Shown in pieces: positions 1-8,605 of a stretch of 29,872 nt of DNA. The translations under genes and the position numbers were made by a program. The notes below the pieces were generated by a model. It searched no databases. It was not told where the DNA came from and worked only from the letters and a program-made list of their open reading frames with translations. The stretch spans positions 1-29,872 of the forward strand of contig CAJUFP010000060.1 of assembly GCA_910585645.1 (NCBI GenBank). The letters run 5' to 3'. Source of the DNA: an uncultured Hungatella sp. Its GTDB lineage: Bacteria > Bacillota > Clostridia > Lachnospirales > Lachnospiraceae. Each line of letters begins with the position of its first letter. The first letter of the stretch is position 1.

Positions 1-21
1 CAGCCAGCGAATTCTGCTTTT

Positions 22-189
22 GCCAGGGAGGGGAGGAAGGCTGTGTGCCGGGCGGGTGAATTTATGCCATGGAGATGAGACCAGGGAAACAGGAGGGCTG
101 ATACCCGACTGGTTCCCGCTTTAAGGGCTCATCGGAATGTTTGGCATATCTGAACCCGAACGGTACACAGCCTTCCTCCCCTCCCTGGC
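22..189. repeat. Long-stem hairpin element (dispersed repeat, MITE-like or structured RNA)
   Basis: Positions 22-50 and 161-189 are complementary over 29 bases, with a single G-T wobble, enclosing a loop of about 110 bases. The stem is purine-rich on one side (GGGAGGGGAGGAAGG) and pyrimidine-rich on the other. No ORF covers it. The right stem arm also lies inside the inverted repeat found again at the end of the window, so this is a dispersed element rather than a local terminator. It could be a MITE-like mobile repeat or a structured RNA; the sequence alone does not decide which. Confidence 0.7.
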
Positions 190-275
190 TCCACGACTCC
201 CCCGCCCTTTACTCACTCAATAATATACTAATATGACAACCTTAAAATTCTATTTTATCCGGATTAGGGTGCTAC
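144..275 (+). repeat. Left copy of window-bracketing inverted repeat
   Basis: The reverse complement of 29741-29872 aligns with this segment. The first 81 bases (144-224 against 29792-29872) differ at about nine positions. Beyond that the similarity continues more weakly, with small indels, through blocks such as CTAATATGAC and GGATTAGGG to about 275. It ends shortly before the DUF2200 gene. The rest of the left element (1-143) has no partner inside the window because the right copy is cut by the window edge. Bases 1-317 hold only these repeats and the leader of the first gene. Confidence 0.8.
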
Positions 276-317
276 AGAAGAAGAACCATAAATTTTTGAG
301 AGATAATGGAGGAACAT

Positions 318-668
318 ATGGAGAACAGCAAGGTATTTGCCATGAAATTTTCCAAGATCTACCCCCTGCTGGTGCAGAAGGCGGAGAGGAAAAACAGGAC
401 AAAAGAGGAAGTGGATGAGATCATCTGCTGGCTTACAGGGTACGATGAGGAGGGAATTTTAAGGCAGCTTGAGAAGGATGTGGATTACGAGACGTTTTTT
501 GCCCAGGCGCCGGCCATGAATCCCAACTGCCGCCTGATCAAAGGGGTGGTGTGCAAGGTGCGGGTGGAGGATATTGAGGACCCTCTGATGCAGAAGATCC
601 GATACCTGGATAAACTGGTAGATGAGCTGGCCAGGGGGAAGGATATGGGGAAGATCCTGCGGAAGTGA
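318..668 (+). CDS. DUF2200 family protein
   Basis: This 116-aa soluble protein matches the DUF2200 family along its whole length, including the signatures VQKAERKNRTKEEVDEIICW, TFFAQAPAMNPN, GVVCKVRVEDIEDPLM and IRYLDKLVDELA. The molecular function of the family is unknown; members are small cytoplasmic proteins with no catalytic motif I can point to. I chose the ATG at 318 because GGAGG at 308-312 sits five bases upstream. An in-frame ATG at 306 would overlap that ribosome binding site. The gene is monocistronic and converges on the MATE gene on the other strand. It follows the terminal repeat directly, so its promoter must lie in or next to the repeat. Confidence 0.85.
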   Translation: MENSKVFAMKFSKIYPLLVQKAERKNRTKEEVDEIICWLTGYDEEGILRQLEKDVDYETFFAQAPAMNPNCRLIKGVVCKVRVEDIEDPLMQKIRYLDKLVDELARGKDMGKILRK

Positions 669-680
669 TGAAGAGAAGAT

Positions 681-720
681 TGTGGGAGAGGCGGCCTCAA
701 TAGGGGCGAAATCTCCCACA
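681..720. terminator. Possible bidirectional terminator hairpin
   Basis: An 8-bp perfect inverted repeat (TGTGGGAG/CTCCCACA) lies between the converging DUF2200 and MATE genes, with a second small GC-rich repeat (GAGGC/GCCTC) just inside its left arm. There is no clean U-tract on either side; the minus strand continues ATCTTCTCTTC. Position supports a shared terminator, but the missing T-run keeps this tentative. Confidence 0.35.
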
Positions 721-733
721 AAACAGAGCGCGT

Positions 734-2065
734 TTAGACGGTCAATTGTCTGCACTGTTTTCGATAAAACAAAATGGAAAGCCCTGTGGCCGCGATCCAC
801 CCCACAGGCCACGCAAGCCAGATGCCCATGGCTGAGTTTGTCAGGTCGGAAAATGCAAATGCCAGGGCCACTCGAAGGATAAGATCCGTGAACGTGGCTG
901 CCATGAACCGGGACATGGCGCTTGTGCCGCGGAGTACCCCGTCAGCCACCAGCTTGGCGGACACCACAAAGTAGAAGGGGGAGAGGATGCGCAAAAACTG
1001 TTGTCCCGTGGCAAGGGCCAGGGTGGAGGAGCGGTCCAAAAACAGCAGGAGGAGATAATGCCCCCACAGAAAATACAAAAGGCAGAATGGGACGCACAGA
1101 CGCCACACCAGCGCAAGAGCGGCCCTGGCGCCCTGCCGTATCCGCGGATATCTGCCGGCGCCAAGGTTCTGAGCGGAAAAATTGGAGATGGCGTTTCCGA
1201 TGGTGGTAAAAGAGGTAATGACCAGGTTGTTCAGCTTGACCGCGGCGGAGTATCCTGCGGCAACGCTGATGCCAAAGCTGTTGACGCGGCCCTGGATCAT
1301 CATGTTTCCTACGGATATAAAAGATTGCTGCAATATACTTGGTACGGCGACAGCGGCTATTTGGGCCAGCAGGTGTCGGGAGAATACAGGGACCCTGGAT
1401 TCTGTCTTTATGGATGACAGGCGTTTGAGTATCAGGCCTAAGGAAAGGACACAGCTGACGCCCTGGCAAAGGAACGTGGCCCAGGCGACGCCTGCGATCC
1501 CCATGGAAAACCATTTGACAAAGACGATGTCCATCAGGATGTTGGCGGTTGAGGACGCGGCCAGAAAGAAAAAGGGCGTCCTGGAATCACCCAGGGCAGA
1601 GAATATGCCGGTGGCAATATTACAATAGAAGAGAAACGGCAGCCCCCAGATGTAAATGGTCAGGTACAGGCAGGAGTCTGCCAGGATCTGGGGCTGGGTC
1701 TTCATAAGACGAAGAAGGGGGAGGGTAAAGCCCAGGCCCGCTGCCATCAGCCCCAGACACAGCACACCGCTGGCTATAAGGCAGGTGTACACGGCGGTTT
1801 TCATGGCTGTGTGAGCTTTGGCCCCAAACAGCTGGGCTGCCACCACAGAGCAGCCAATGTTACAGCCAAAAGCAAAAGCGAGAAAGATGAGGGTGATGTT
1901 GTAACTGTTCCCCACCGCAGCCAATGCATTTTCCCCGATATATCTGCCGGCCACCAGGGAATCCGCAAGATTATACAGCTGTTGAAATACTATGCTCCCA
2001 AACATGGGGAGGCAAAATGACCACAATACTTTTCGGGGTTCTCCCGTTGTCAGATCTCTGTTCAT
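734..2065 (-). CDS. MATE family efflux transporter
   Basis: A 443-aa integral membrane protein with about twelve hydrophobic segments. It begins with the MATE signature region: MNRDLTTGEPRKVLWSFCLP, then PMFGSIVFQQLYNLADSLVAGR, the conserved 'FQQLYNxxDxxxxG' block of this family. A second half-repeat is seen around LLAQIAAVAVPSILQQSFIS, as expected from the two-lobed MATE fold. MATE proteins export cationic compounds by Na+ or H+ antiport; the substrate here cannot be told. Length is normal and no key region is missing. It is transcribed divergently from the LysR gene at 2172, which is the usual arrangement for a regulator and its target. A modest AAAAGGAC site precedes the ATG. Confidence 0.9.
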   Translation of the reverse strand: MNRDLTTGEPRKVLWSFCLPMFGSIVFQQLYNLADSLVAGRYIGENALAAVGNSYNITLIFLAFAFGCNIGCSVVAAQLFGAKAHTAMKTAVYTCLIASGVLCLGLMAAGLGFTLPLLRLMKTQPQILADSCLYLTIYIWGLPFLFYCNIATGIFSALGDSRTPFFFLAASSTANILMDIVFVKWFSMGIAGVAWATFLCQGVSCVLSLGLILKRLSSIKTESRVPVFSRHLLAQIAAVAVPSILQQSFISVGNMMIQGRVNSFGISVAAGYSAAVKLNNLVITSFTTIGNAISNFSAQNLGAGRYPRIRQGARAALALVWRLCVPFCLLYFLWGHYLLLLFLDRSSTLALATGQQFLRILSPFYFVVSAKLVADGVLRGTSAMSRFMAATFTDLILRVALAFAFSDLTNSAMGIWLAWPVGWIAATGLSILFYRKQCRQLTV

Positions 2066-2171
2066 GGTTTTTATCAGGTCCTTTTCTTTTCTTTTTTTCA
2101 GAGGTATATTATACTATGGGATCATCAATAGATAAAATACATAGATAATATGGGGGATATATAAAATTTAT
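2066..2171. promoter_or_regulatory. Divergent MATE/LysR control region
   Basis: This AT-rich 106-bp interval separates the divergent MATE and LysR genes. On the minus strand a -10 TATAAT (plus-strand 2108-2113) sits 16 bases from a weak -35 TTATCT (2130-2135). The octamer ATAGATAA occurs twice as a direct repeat at 2128-2135 and 2141-2148, 13 bp apart. The first copy overlaps the MATE -35, so it is a plausible LysR contact site. A polypyrimidine run (about 2078-2100) lies in the MATE leader. The boxes are read by eye. Confidence 0.45.
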
Positions 2172-3083
2172 ATGGATATCAATTTTGAATACTATAAGGT
2201 TTTTTACTGTGTCGCCCGGTACGGGAGTATTACCAAGGCCGCGTCAGTGCTGGGAGGCAGCCAGCCTAATGTGACCCGGATGATAAAGCTTTTGGAGGCA
2301 CAGCTTGGCTGCAGGCTGTTTGTCCGGGAACCCAGGGGGATCCGGCTTACGGAGACAGGAGAGCGGTTGTTTGTCCACGCGAAGGCTGCCTGGGACCATC
2401 TGATGACAGCGCAGGAGGAGATTCGGGGACAGGACCTGGAACATGGGGGGACCATTGAGGTGGGGGCTACAGAGGCGGCTCTCCATCTTTTTCTGCTGGA
2501 AGCTCTCCACGATTTTAGGGTGGAATACCCAAAGATCCGGATCAAAGTCCACAACCACAGCACAAAGGAAATCTTGAAAGATTTTGGGGCCGGCAATCTG
2601 GATTTTGCGGTGGTCACCACACCTTTTGAGACGCCGGAAGGGGTTCAGCGTGAGACTATGTGTCAGTTTAAGGAAATACTTGTGGGAGGGATGCAATATC
2701 GGCATCTGGCCAAAGGAACTGCTCTTGGAGACCTTGCAGGCTGTCCCTGGATCGGCCTGGGAAGAGGAACGGCGACCGGTGATCTCTATGAGGATTTTTT
2801 TCGCCGGCATAATGTGGATATCACCCTTGACATGGAGGTGGCAACTTCGGATCTTCTGCTTCCCCTGATCCGGAATAATCTTGGCATTGGGTTTGTGCCG
2901 GAGCCTATGGCAGCGCCCTTTATCAACAAGAAAACGCTGGTGGAGATCCCGATCCCATGCCAGGTGCCTGAGCGGGCGGTGAAACTTATTTCGGAGAAGG
3001 GGCGCGGCAGGACCAGAGCCGCCGAGATGTTTTATCGGTATTTAAAAGGGAGAGTTGCCGCTTGGCCGGAGGGAGACAGGTAA
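2172..3083 (+). CDS. LysR family transcriptional regulator
   Basis: A 303-aa LysR-type regulator. Residues 1-60 form the winged helix-turn-helix: FYCVARYGSITKAASVLGGS, QPNVTRMIKLLEAQLG, then CRLFVREPRGIRLTETGERL, the canonical LTTR wing. Residues from about 90 to the end form the periplasmic-binding-protein-like effector domain (GTIEVGATEAALHLFLLEAL, LDFAVVTTP, NNLGIGFVPE). Members bind DNA as tetramers and respond to small ligands. Divergence from the MATE exporter suggests it controls that gene and itself. The ribosome binding site (GGGGG at 2151-2155) is unusually far, 16 bases, from the ATG. Ligand unknown. Confidence 0.9.
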   Translation: MDINFEYYKVFYCVARYGSITKAASVLGGSQPNVTRMIKLLEAQLGCRLFVREPRGIRLTETGERLFVHAKAAWDHLMTAQEEIRGQDLEHGGTIEVGATEAALHLFLLEALHDFRVEYPKIRIKVHNHSTKEILKDFGAGNLDFAVVTTPFETPEGVQRETMCQFKEILVGGMQYRHLAKGTALGDLAGCPWIGLGRGTATGDLYEDFFRRHNVDITLDMEVATSDLLLPLIRNNLGIGFVPEPMAAPFINKKTLVEIPIPCQVPERAVKLISEKGRGRTRAAEMFYRYLKGRVAAWPEGDR

Positions 3084-3127
3084 TTGCAGGGAACTGATTT
3101 TAAATGCATTAAAAAATAAATTTCCAG

Positions 3128-3156
3128 TTGAAAACAGAACGTATGTTTGCTATAAT
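3128..3156 (+). promoter_or_regulatory. SOS-type promoter with LexA/DinR box
   Basis: A near-consensus promoter: TTGAAA at 3128-3133, a 17-base spacer, then TATAAT at 3151-3156. The spacer contains GAACGTATGTTTG (3137-3149), matching the Gram-positive LexA/DinR consensus CGAACRNRYGTTYG except for its first base (A at 3136). An operator between -35 and -10 would allow direct LexA repression. The downstream gene is a translesion polymerase, a classic SOS target. Confidence 0.85.
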
Positions 3157-3204
3157 AGAGGAAAAGGGAGAGGGACGTAAAACGGTTATGGCTGGGGAGG
3201 GAAT

Positions 3205-4740
3205 ATGGCAGAAAAAGAGCGAAACTATATTGCGATTGACCTGAAGTCGTTCTATGCGTCTGTGGAGTGCAGAGAACGGGGGCTGAATCCTCTGACCACC
3301 CATCTGGTGGTGGCGGACAAGAGCCGGACGGAGAAGACCATCTGTCTGGCGGTGAGCCCTTCCCTCAAGGAGTACGGCATCCCGGGGCGGCCAAGGCTGT
3401 TTGAGGTGGTAGAAAAGGTGGAGGAGGCCAATCGTTTAAGAAGGAGGAGCGCGCCTTTGGGGACTTTTTCTGGGACTTCCTGGGACGTGGGTGATTTGAA
3501 GGCCAACCCGGCCCTGGCCATTGACTATCTGGTGGCAGTCCCCCGCATGGCCCTGTATGTGGAGTGGAGCACCCGGATCTATCAGATCTATCTTAGGTTT
3601 GTAGCGCCGGAGGATATCCATGTGTATTCCATTGACGAGATCTTTGCGGATGTGACCGGCTATCTGGGGACGTATGGACTTACGGCAAGAGAGCTGGCGG
3701 GAAAGATGATCCAGGCGGTTTTTGAGGCCACGGGGATCACGGCCACTGCCGGGGTTGGGACGAATCTGTACCTGGCTAAGGTGGCCATGGACATTGTGGC
3801 CAAGCATATGAAACCTGATGAGAACGGGGTGCGGATCGCCTGTCTGGATGAGAAGGAGTACCGACGGCGTTTGTGGGATTACCGTCCTCTGACGGATTTT
3901 TGGCGGGTGGGGCGGGGATACCGGGATAAGCTGGAGGAACACGGGCTTTTTACCATGGGAGATATTGCCAAATGCTCCATGGGAAAGGCGGGGGAGTACC
4001 ACTGCGAGGATCTGCTCTACCGCCTGTTCGGGGTCAACGCGGAACTGCTTATTGACCATGCCTGGGGGTGGGAGCCCTGTGGGATGGAGGATATTAAAGC
4101 CTACAAGCCTCAGTCTAACAGCATCGGTTCCGGCCAGGTCCTTCCCTGCCCCTATTCGTTTGAGAAGGCCAGGCTGGTGGCGCGGGAGATGGCGGATTCG
4201 GTGGCTCTGGAGCTGGTGGACAAGGGGCTGGTGACAGACCAGATGGTCCTGACCGTTGGCTATGACAGGGAGAATCTGGAGGACAAAGGCAGAGGCGGGA
4301 AGTATAAGGGAGCTGTGACCACTGACCGGTATGGGAGAAAGATACCAAAGCACGGCCATGGGACAGCGAATCTTGAACATCCCACGTCCTCCGCCAGGCT
4401 TATCACGGCGGCTGTCATGGAGCTGTTTGATACCGTTGTGTCGCGGGAGCTGCTGATCAGGCGTCTCTATCTCACTGCCTGCCGGGTGACGGACGAGGCT
4501 TTGGCAGCTTTTGCTTCCATGGAGAAAGCGGAGCAGCTTGACATGTTTACGGACTACCAGGCTCTGGAGCGGCAGCGCAGGGAGGAAGAAGCGCGTCTGG
4601 AGCGGGAGAAACGGATGCAGAAGGCTATGGTGGATATCAAGAAAAAGTTTGGGAAGAATGCCATTTTAAAAGGTATGAACCTGATGGAGGGAGCTACGGC
4701 AAAGGAGAGGAACCGGCAGATCGGGGGACACAAAGCGTAG
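3205..4740 (+). CDS. Y-family translesion DNA polymerase (UvrX/YqjW-like)
   Basis: A 511-aa Y-family (ImpB/MucB/SamB, UmuC/DinB-like) polymerase that copies damaged DNA. The N-terminal catalytic aspartate is in IAIDLKSFYASVECRERG (D12). The second acidic site is YSIDEIFADVTGY (Y141, D144, E145). The helix-hairpin region follows GVGTNLYLAKVAMDI at about 183-197. An insertion at about residues 80-120 and a charged coiled tail (about 445-490, rich in E/R/K) make it longer than DinB and like the UvrX/YqjW subgroup of Firmicutes. GGGGAGGG just upstream serves as ribosome binding site, with a rather short spacing. An SOS promoter lies 50 bp upstream. It is followed by a YolD-like gene, as in Bacillus yqjW-yqjX type operons. 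Confidence 0.93.
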   Translation: MAEKERNYIAIDLKSFYASVECRERGLNPLTTHLVVADKSRTEKTICLAVSPSLKEYGIPGRPRLFEVVEKVEEANRLRRRSAPLGTFSGTSWDVGDLKANPALAIDYLVAVPRMALYVEWSTRIYQIYLRFVAPEDIHVYSIDEIFADVTGYLGTYGLTARELAGKMIQAVFEATGITATAGVGTNLYLAKVAMDIVAKHMKPDENGVRIACLDEKEYRRRLWDYRPLTDFWRVGRGYRDKLEEHGLFTMGDIAKCSMGKAGEYHCEDLLYRLFGVNAELLIDHAWGWEPCGMEDIKAYKPQSNSIGSGQVLPCPYSFEKARLVAREMADSVALELVDKGLVTDQMVLTVGYDRENLEDKGRGGKYKGAVTTDRYGRKIPKHGHGTANLEHPTSSARLITAAVMELFDTVVSRELLIRRLYLTACRVTDEALAAFASMEKAEQLDMFTDYQALERQRREEEARLEREKRMQKAMVDIKKKFGKNAILKGMNLMEGATAKERNRQIGGHKA

Positions 4741-4833
4741 TGTGCCGGGGCCAAGGCCTGATGCTTCTTATTCGGGGGGGAGCCGGATAGGAAGATGCTC
4801 CCCATGAACAGCAATCTACAGGGAGGAGAGAAC

Positions 4834-5283
4834 ATGTACAGAGACAGGCGCAGGCCCGCGGATCCGGGCAAGTATGAGGATATGATGGATCTGCCCCACC
4901 ATGTTTCGTCTGTGCATCCCCAGATGGCGCTGTCAGACCGGGCGGCCCAGTTTGCGCCTTTTGCCGCTCTCACCGGCTACGGGGACGCCATACGGGAGAC
5001 GGCCCGGCTTACGGATGAGCTTGTGTGGCTGGATGAGGACAACCGGGGAAGTCTGGACGGGAAACTGCGGGTTTTGCAGGAGCACATAAAGGAACACCCG
5101 GAAGTGACCATCACTTTTTTCAGGCCTGATGGCAGGAAGACGGGAGGGGCCTACGAGACGGTGACCGGGAATCTTAAAAAGATCGACACCTTTGCCAGAA
5201 AGCTGGTGATGGAGGACGGGACTGCCGTGTTGATGGAGTATGTGATTCAGATGGAGTGCAGGTTGTTCTGGGAAGAAGAGTGA
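4834..5283 (+). CDS. YolD-like family protein, partner of the Y-family polymerase
   Basis: A 149-aa cytoplasmic protein with the hallmark MALSDRAAQFAPFAALTGYG (about residues 30-50) and a YolD-like beta-rich C-terminal half (EVTITFFRPDGRKTGGAYETVTGN, then LVMEDGTAVLMEYVIQME). YolD-like proteins are regularly encoded next to UvrX/YqjW-type polymerases in Firmicutes and are SOS-linked; their exact role is not established. I chose ATG 4834 because GGGAGGAG lies five bases upstream; the in-frame ATGs at 4795 and 4804 lack one. It should share the LexA-controlled transcript of the polymerase. A 7-bp GC hairpin (4777-4803) sits in the intergenic gap without a T-tract. Confidence 0.85.
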   Translation: MYRDRRRPADPGKYEDMMDLPHHVSSVHPQMALSDRAAQFAPFAALTGYGDAIRETARLTDELVWLDEDNRGSLDGKLRVLQEHIKEHPEVTITFFRPDGRKTGGAYETVTGNLKKIDTFARKLVMEDGTAVLMEYVIQMECRLFWEEE

Positions 5284-5352
5284 GGGATTTTTTGCGGTTT
5301 TGGGCAGAGGATCGATCGTGGGCCCGGTGAGGGAGTCAGACAGGAGGAGAAG

Positions 5353-6879
5353 ATGCAGGCAAAAGACAGGAACAGGAGACGGTGTGTTCTGGCCGCAGCA
5401 GTGGCAGTGACCCTGATATGGAGCGCAGGCTGCGGGACCTTAGGGGGCGATGGCGCGGGGATGGCGACGGCAGCAGAGGAAGGGGCCGGTGAGGGGAGTT
5501 TAAGACCTTCAGACCCGGGGACGCAAGAGGCGTCCCGGATGGAAGGTCAGAGATCAGCGGAAGAAAAGACGGATGAAGTTCCTGTGTCCCAAAACCAGGG
5601 CTCCATGGCCGAAAAGGAAAGCGGTCTTCTTATATTTGACCATCCGGAGATGGTGGGAGAGGAGCTGACAGAGCGGTGTGAAGATTACGCGTCCCTGGTG
5701 GAGAGCTATGTGGAATCCGACTCCTTTGGCCCTGGGGACAGCCGGCGGGCAGAGGAATTGGCAGAGCTGCTGTCCGGCCACTACGAGGTGGCCGGGCGCG
5801 GGGATGAGGAGGGTCGGGCGTACTATGTGGCGGCCCGGCGGGCGGATGCCCCGGTATATGATGATTTTCAGTGCCTGTCCGTTGGCTATGTGTCCGGCCC
5901 TGATACGCCCGGGGAGGTTTGTCAGATCGGATATGACAGGACGGACGGCAGGGAGAGGATCCTGTATCAGCTTCCGGATTACGGGCTGACGGTTTTGGCG
6001 GATATGAAGACGCCGGAGGCTCTTGACTGCTTTTGTCTGGTTCCCTCTGATACCTTTGGCGGAAAGGCGTTTGGGAAGGCCTTTGAGACAGGGGGAAGGA
6101 TGGAGTTAGACTTTTTGAGAGATCATCCGGGGCTTTCGTTCTTCTACGAAGACCGGTCCTACATCTCCTGCTATTATCAGGATGAGGATACCCTGGAGTT
6201 TTACTCGGAGCCCTATCTGTGCCATATCCTCCTTGGCGGGGATGAGGTCCAAAAGCTCCAGGGGCTATTGGACCAGGGACAAAAGAAGCAGGTGTTTGAC
6301 CGTGAGAGTCAGGCGGTCCAGTGGCTGCGGCAGCAGGAGCCTTCGGTCAGGTCTACGGGGGCGGATCTGAAATTGGGCGATAGCTACTACAGAATATTTG
6401 GCAGCAAAGATTGCGGGGGCTATATCATGGCTTACGGGGCGGAGTCGGTTTCCCTGGAGATGTGCGGGCCGGCTTACACCTATGTGATGGACAGGATCAG
6501 GCAGGTCATGGGGAGGGATTATGGAACTTTTGACGATGCCTGGTTTGATACGCCTCTTAGAAAGGCTTCTCTGGAATTTCCCAGGCTGGAGAAGGGGGAG
6601 GACGGCGATCATGAATTTGTATCTGGCACTCAGACAGTGACAGAGCCGGGAAAGCTTAAGAGTCTTGGAGCCCTGTTGGGCAATGCCATCCAGGGCCATG
6701 AGGCTGTCTCAGCCTGCCCTTACAAGGGAGTGCTGGACATTGAGCGGGAGGACGGGGAGACTTTGCGGATGTTTGTGGCCGTGGATTCCTGCGATTCCAT
6801 TACCTATGAAGGGCGGATCGGGTTTGAGTATGGAAGGCAGGAAGATCTGGCAAAGATCTTTGATGAGGTTATGAGGTGA
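5353..6879 (+). CDS. Putative lipoprotein of unknown function
   Basis: A 508-aa protein with a positively charged start (KDRNRRR), a hydrophobic stretch to residue 26 and Cys27 in LIWSAGCGTLG, a degenerate lipobox (S rather than L at -3). Residues 30-95 are a low-complexity G/E/S/T-rich linker, typical of a tether for a membrane-anchored extracellular protein. The remainder (about 100-508) is an acidic mixed alpha/beta region with several Cys that I do not recognise. Ribosome binding site GGAGGAG directly precedes the ATG. It lies 70 bp after the YolD-like gene and 82 bp before the amidohydrolase, same strand, so it could be transcribed with either. No function is proposed. Confidence 0.7.
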   Translation: MQAKDRNRRRCVLAAAVAVTLIWSAGCGTLGGDGAGMATAAEEGAGEGSLRPSDPGTQEASRMEGQRSAEEKTDEVPVSQNQGSMAEKESGLLIFDHPEMVGEELTERCEDYASLVESYVESDSFGPGDSRRAEELAELLSGHYEVAGRGDEEGRAYYVAARRADAPVYDDFQCLSVGYVSGPDTPGEVCQIGYDRTDGRERILYQLPDYGLTVLADMKTPEALDCFCLVPSDTFGGKAFGKAFETGGRMELDFLRDHPGLSFFYEDRSYISCYYQDEDTLEFYSEPYLCHILLGGDEVQKLQGLLDQGQKKQVFDRESQAVQWLRQQEPSVRSTGADLKLGDSYYRIFGSKDCGGYIMAYGAESVSLEMCGPAYTYVMDRIRQVMGRDYGTFDDAWFDTPLRKASLEFPRLEKGEDGDHEFVSGTQTVTEPGKLKSLGALLGNAIQGHEAVSACPYKGVLDIEREDGETLRMFVAVDSCDSITYEGRIGFEYGRQEDLAKIFDEVMR

Positions 6880-6961
6880 GGGGAGTTTTTGGAGGATGTA
6901 CACAGGGAAAGTTTCATGAACAAATCAATACAGGAATCCAGACAGATAATGAGGAAAGATT

Positions 6962-8605
6962 ATGATAACGCGATACTATAATGGAAAACTCTTTACCTCC
7001 GATCCGGTACGGCCTTGGGCGTCGGCTATGGCTGTGGAGGATGGGCAGATCCTATGGGTGGGCGGTGAGCCCTTTGAACATTTTCCCCTTAAGGGCAAGG
7101 GAGAGATAGAGCAGGTAGATCTTCGGGGCAGGTTCGTGACTCCGGGCTTTATTGATTCCCACATGCATCTTTTGGGATATGGCAGGCTTTTGGGAGAGGT
7201 CTCCCTGACCGAACACACGGATTCTTTGGAGGATATGTGTTTGGCGGTGAAAACATTTGTGGAGGAAGGCAACATCGCGGAGGGAGCCTGGGTCTGCGGG
7301 AGAGGGTGGAATCAGGATTATTTTCAGGGGGAGAAACAGTATCCCAACTGCCATGATCTGGACGCCATCTCGGATAAGCACCCGATCTTTCTTACAAGGG
7401 CCTGCGGCCACCTGGCGGTGGCCAATTCCATGGCCATGAAGCTGGCTGGTATCGGAAGGGATACAAAGCAGCCAAAGGGCGGAAGATTCTGGGTGGATGA
7501 CCAGGGGGAGCCTCTGGGAATCTTTGAGGAGAACGCCATTGACATGGTGAAGAATGCCATTCCCGGACCATCTCTGGAGGAGGTTAAGTCGTATATAAGG
7601 GCTGCCTGTAAAAGCCTGAATCGTTTTGGCATCACTTCGGTCCACAGCGATGATTTCCTGTCCCTTCCCCAGGTGGGGTATGAGAACGTGCTTCGGGCCT
7701 ACCGGGAGCTGGAGGAAGCGGGAGAGCTGACCATAAAGGTCTATGAACAGTCACAGTTTGAGAATCTGGAGCAGTTTCAGGAGTTTGTGGGAAAAGGGTA
7801 TGTTACCGGAGCCGGGACAGAGTATGTAAAGATCGGACCTTTGAAGATCGTGGGGGACGGATCTTTGGGGGCAAGGACGGCTCTTCTTGGAGCGCCGTAC
7901 GCGGATAAGCCGGATACCTGCGGTATGGGGATCGTCACCCAGGAACAGCTGGATGAGATGATTTTTTGGGGACACAGTCATGGGATGCAGATAGCGGTTC
8001 ACGCCATTGGGGACGGCATGATGGAGCGTGTGGTCCTGGCCTATGAGAAGGCGTTTGAAGCACATCCCAGGAAGGATCCCAGGCACGGGATCGTCCATTG
8101 TCAGATTACCACAGGGAGGCTTTTGCAGAAGTTCAGACAGCTGGGCCTTCACGGGTATATTCAGACGATCTTTCTGAACTACGACAGCAGGATCGTGGAG
8201 AGCCGGGTGGGAAAGGAAAGGGCAAAAGATACGTATCGGTTTAAGACCCTGATGGATATGGGCTGTACGGTTTCCAATGGTTCCGACTGCCCGGTGGAGA
8301 CTCCGGATGTGATGAAGGGGATCCAGTGCGCCGTCACCAGAGCTTCCCTGGACGGGACGAGAACCTTTTTGCCGGATGAGGCTTTCGAGCTGGGGGAAGC
8401 CCTTAGAAGTTACACATCCATGGCGGCCTGGGCAGCTTTTGAAGAAAGGAAAAAGGGGATGCTCAAAGCGGGCATGGCTGCGGATTTTGCGGTCTTTTCC
8501 ACAGACCTTACACAGGTCCCAGGCAAGGAACTGGGAAAGGTCTGTGTGGATGAGACTTTTGTGGACGGCGTCAGGGTCTATAAAAGAGGGAATCGCCTTT
8601 CATAA
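6962..8605 (+). CDS. Amidohydrolase family protein (YtcJ-like)
   Basis: A 547-aa metal-dependent amidohydrolase of the Amidohydro_3 / YtcJ group. The N-terminal beta-sandwich (MITRYYNGKLFTSDP) leads to the metal-binding HxH in PGFIDSHMHL (H67, H69). Other signatures are LKIVGDGSLGARTA (K295, D299), IAVHAIGDG (H347), IVHCQI (H379) and NGSDCPVETPD (D442). These proteins hydrolyse amide or ester bonds of small substrates in the cytosol; the substrate is not predictable. Length is standard. Start chosen by GAGGAAAG a few bases upstream. The last 28 bases overlap the 3' end of the gene on the opposite strand, so the two genes converge tail to tail. Confidence 0.9.
   Translation: MITRYYNGKLFTSDPVRPWASAMAVEDGQILWVGGEPFEHFPLKGKGEIEQVDLRGRFVTPGFIDSHMHLLGYGRLLGEVSLTEHTDSLEDMCLAVKTFVEEGNIAEGAWVCGRGWNQDYFQGEKQYPNCHDLDAISDKHPIFLTRACGHLAVANSMAMKLAGIGRDTKQPKGGRFWVDDQGEPLGIFEENAIDMVKNAIPGPSLEEVKSYIRAACKSLNRFGITSVHSDDFLSLPQVGYENVLRAYRELEEAGELTIKVYEQSQFENLEQFQEFVGKGYVTGAGTEYVKIGPLKIVGDGSLGARTALLGAPYADKPDTCGMGIVTQEQLDEMIFWGHSHGMQIAVHAIGDGMMERVVLAYEKAFEAHPRKDPRHGIVHCQITTGRLLQKFRQLGLHGYIQTIFLNYDSRIVESRVGKERAKDTYRFKTLMDMGCTVSNGSDCPVETPDVMKGIQCAVTRASLDGTRTFLPDEAFELGEALRSYTSMAAWAAFEERKKGMLKAGMAADFAVFSTDLTQVPGKELGKVCVDETFVDGVRVYKRGNRLS

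Noticed and set aside
774..1628. Several long plus-strand frames opposite the MATE gene
   Set aside because: They overlap the MATE coding region completely, lack ribosome binding sites and show Arg/Pro/Trp-rich composition typical of shadow frames.
4777..4803. 7-bp GC hairpin between polymerase and YolD-like genes considered as terminator
   Set aside because: No T-run follows and the genes are expected to share one SOS transcript.
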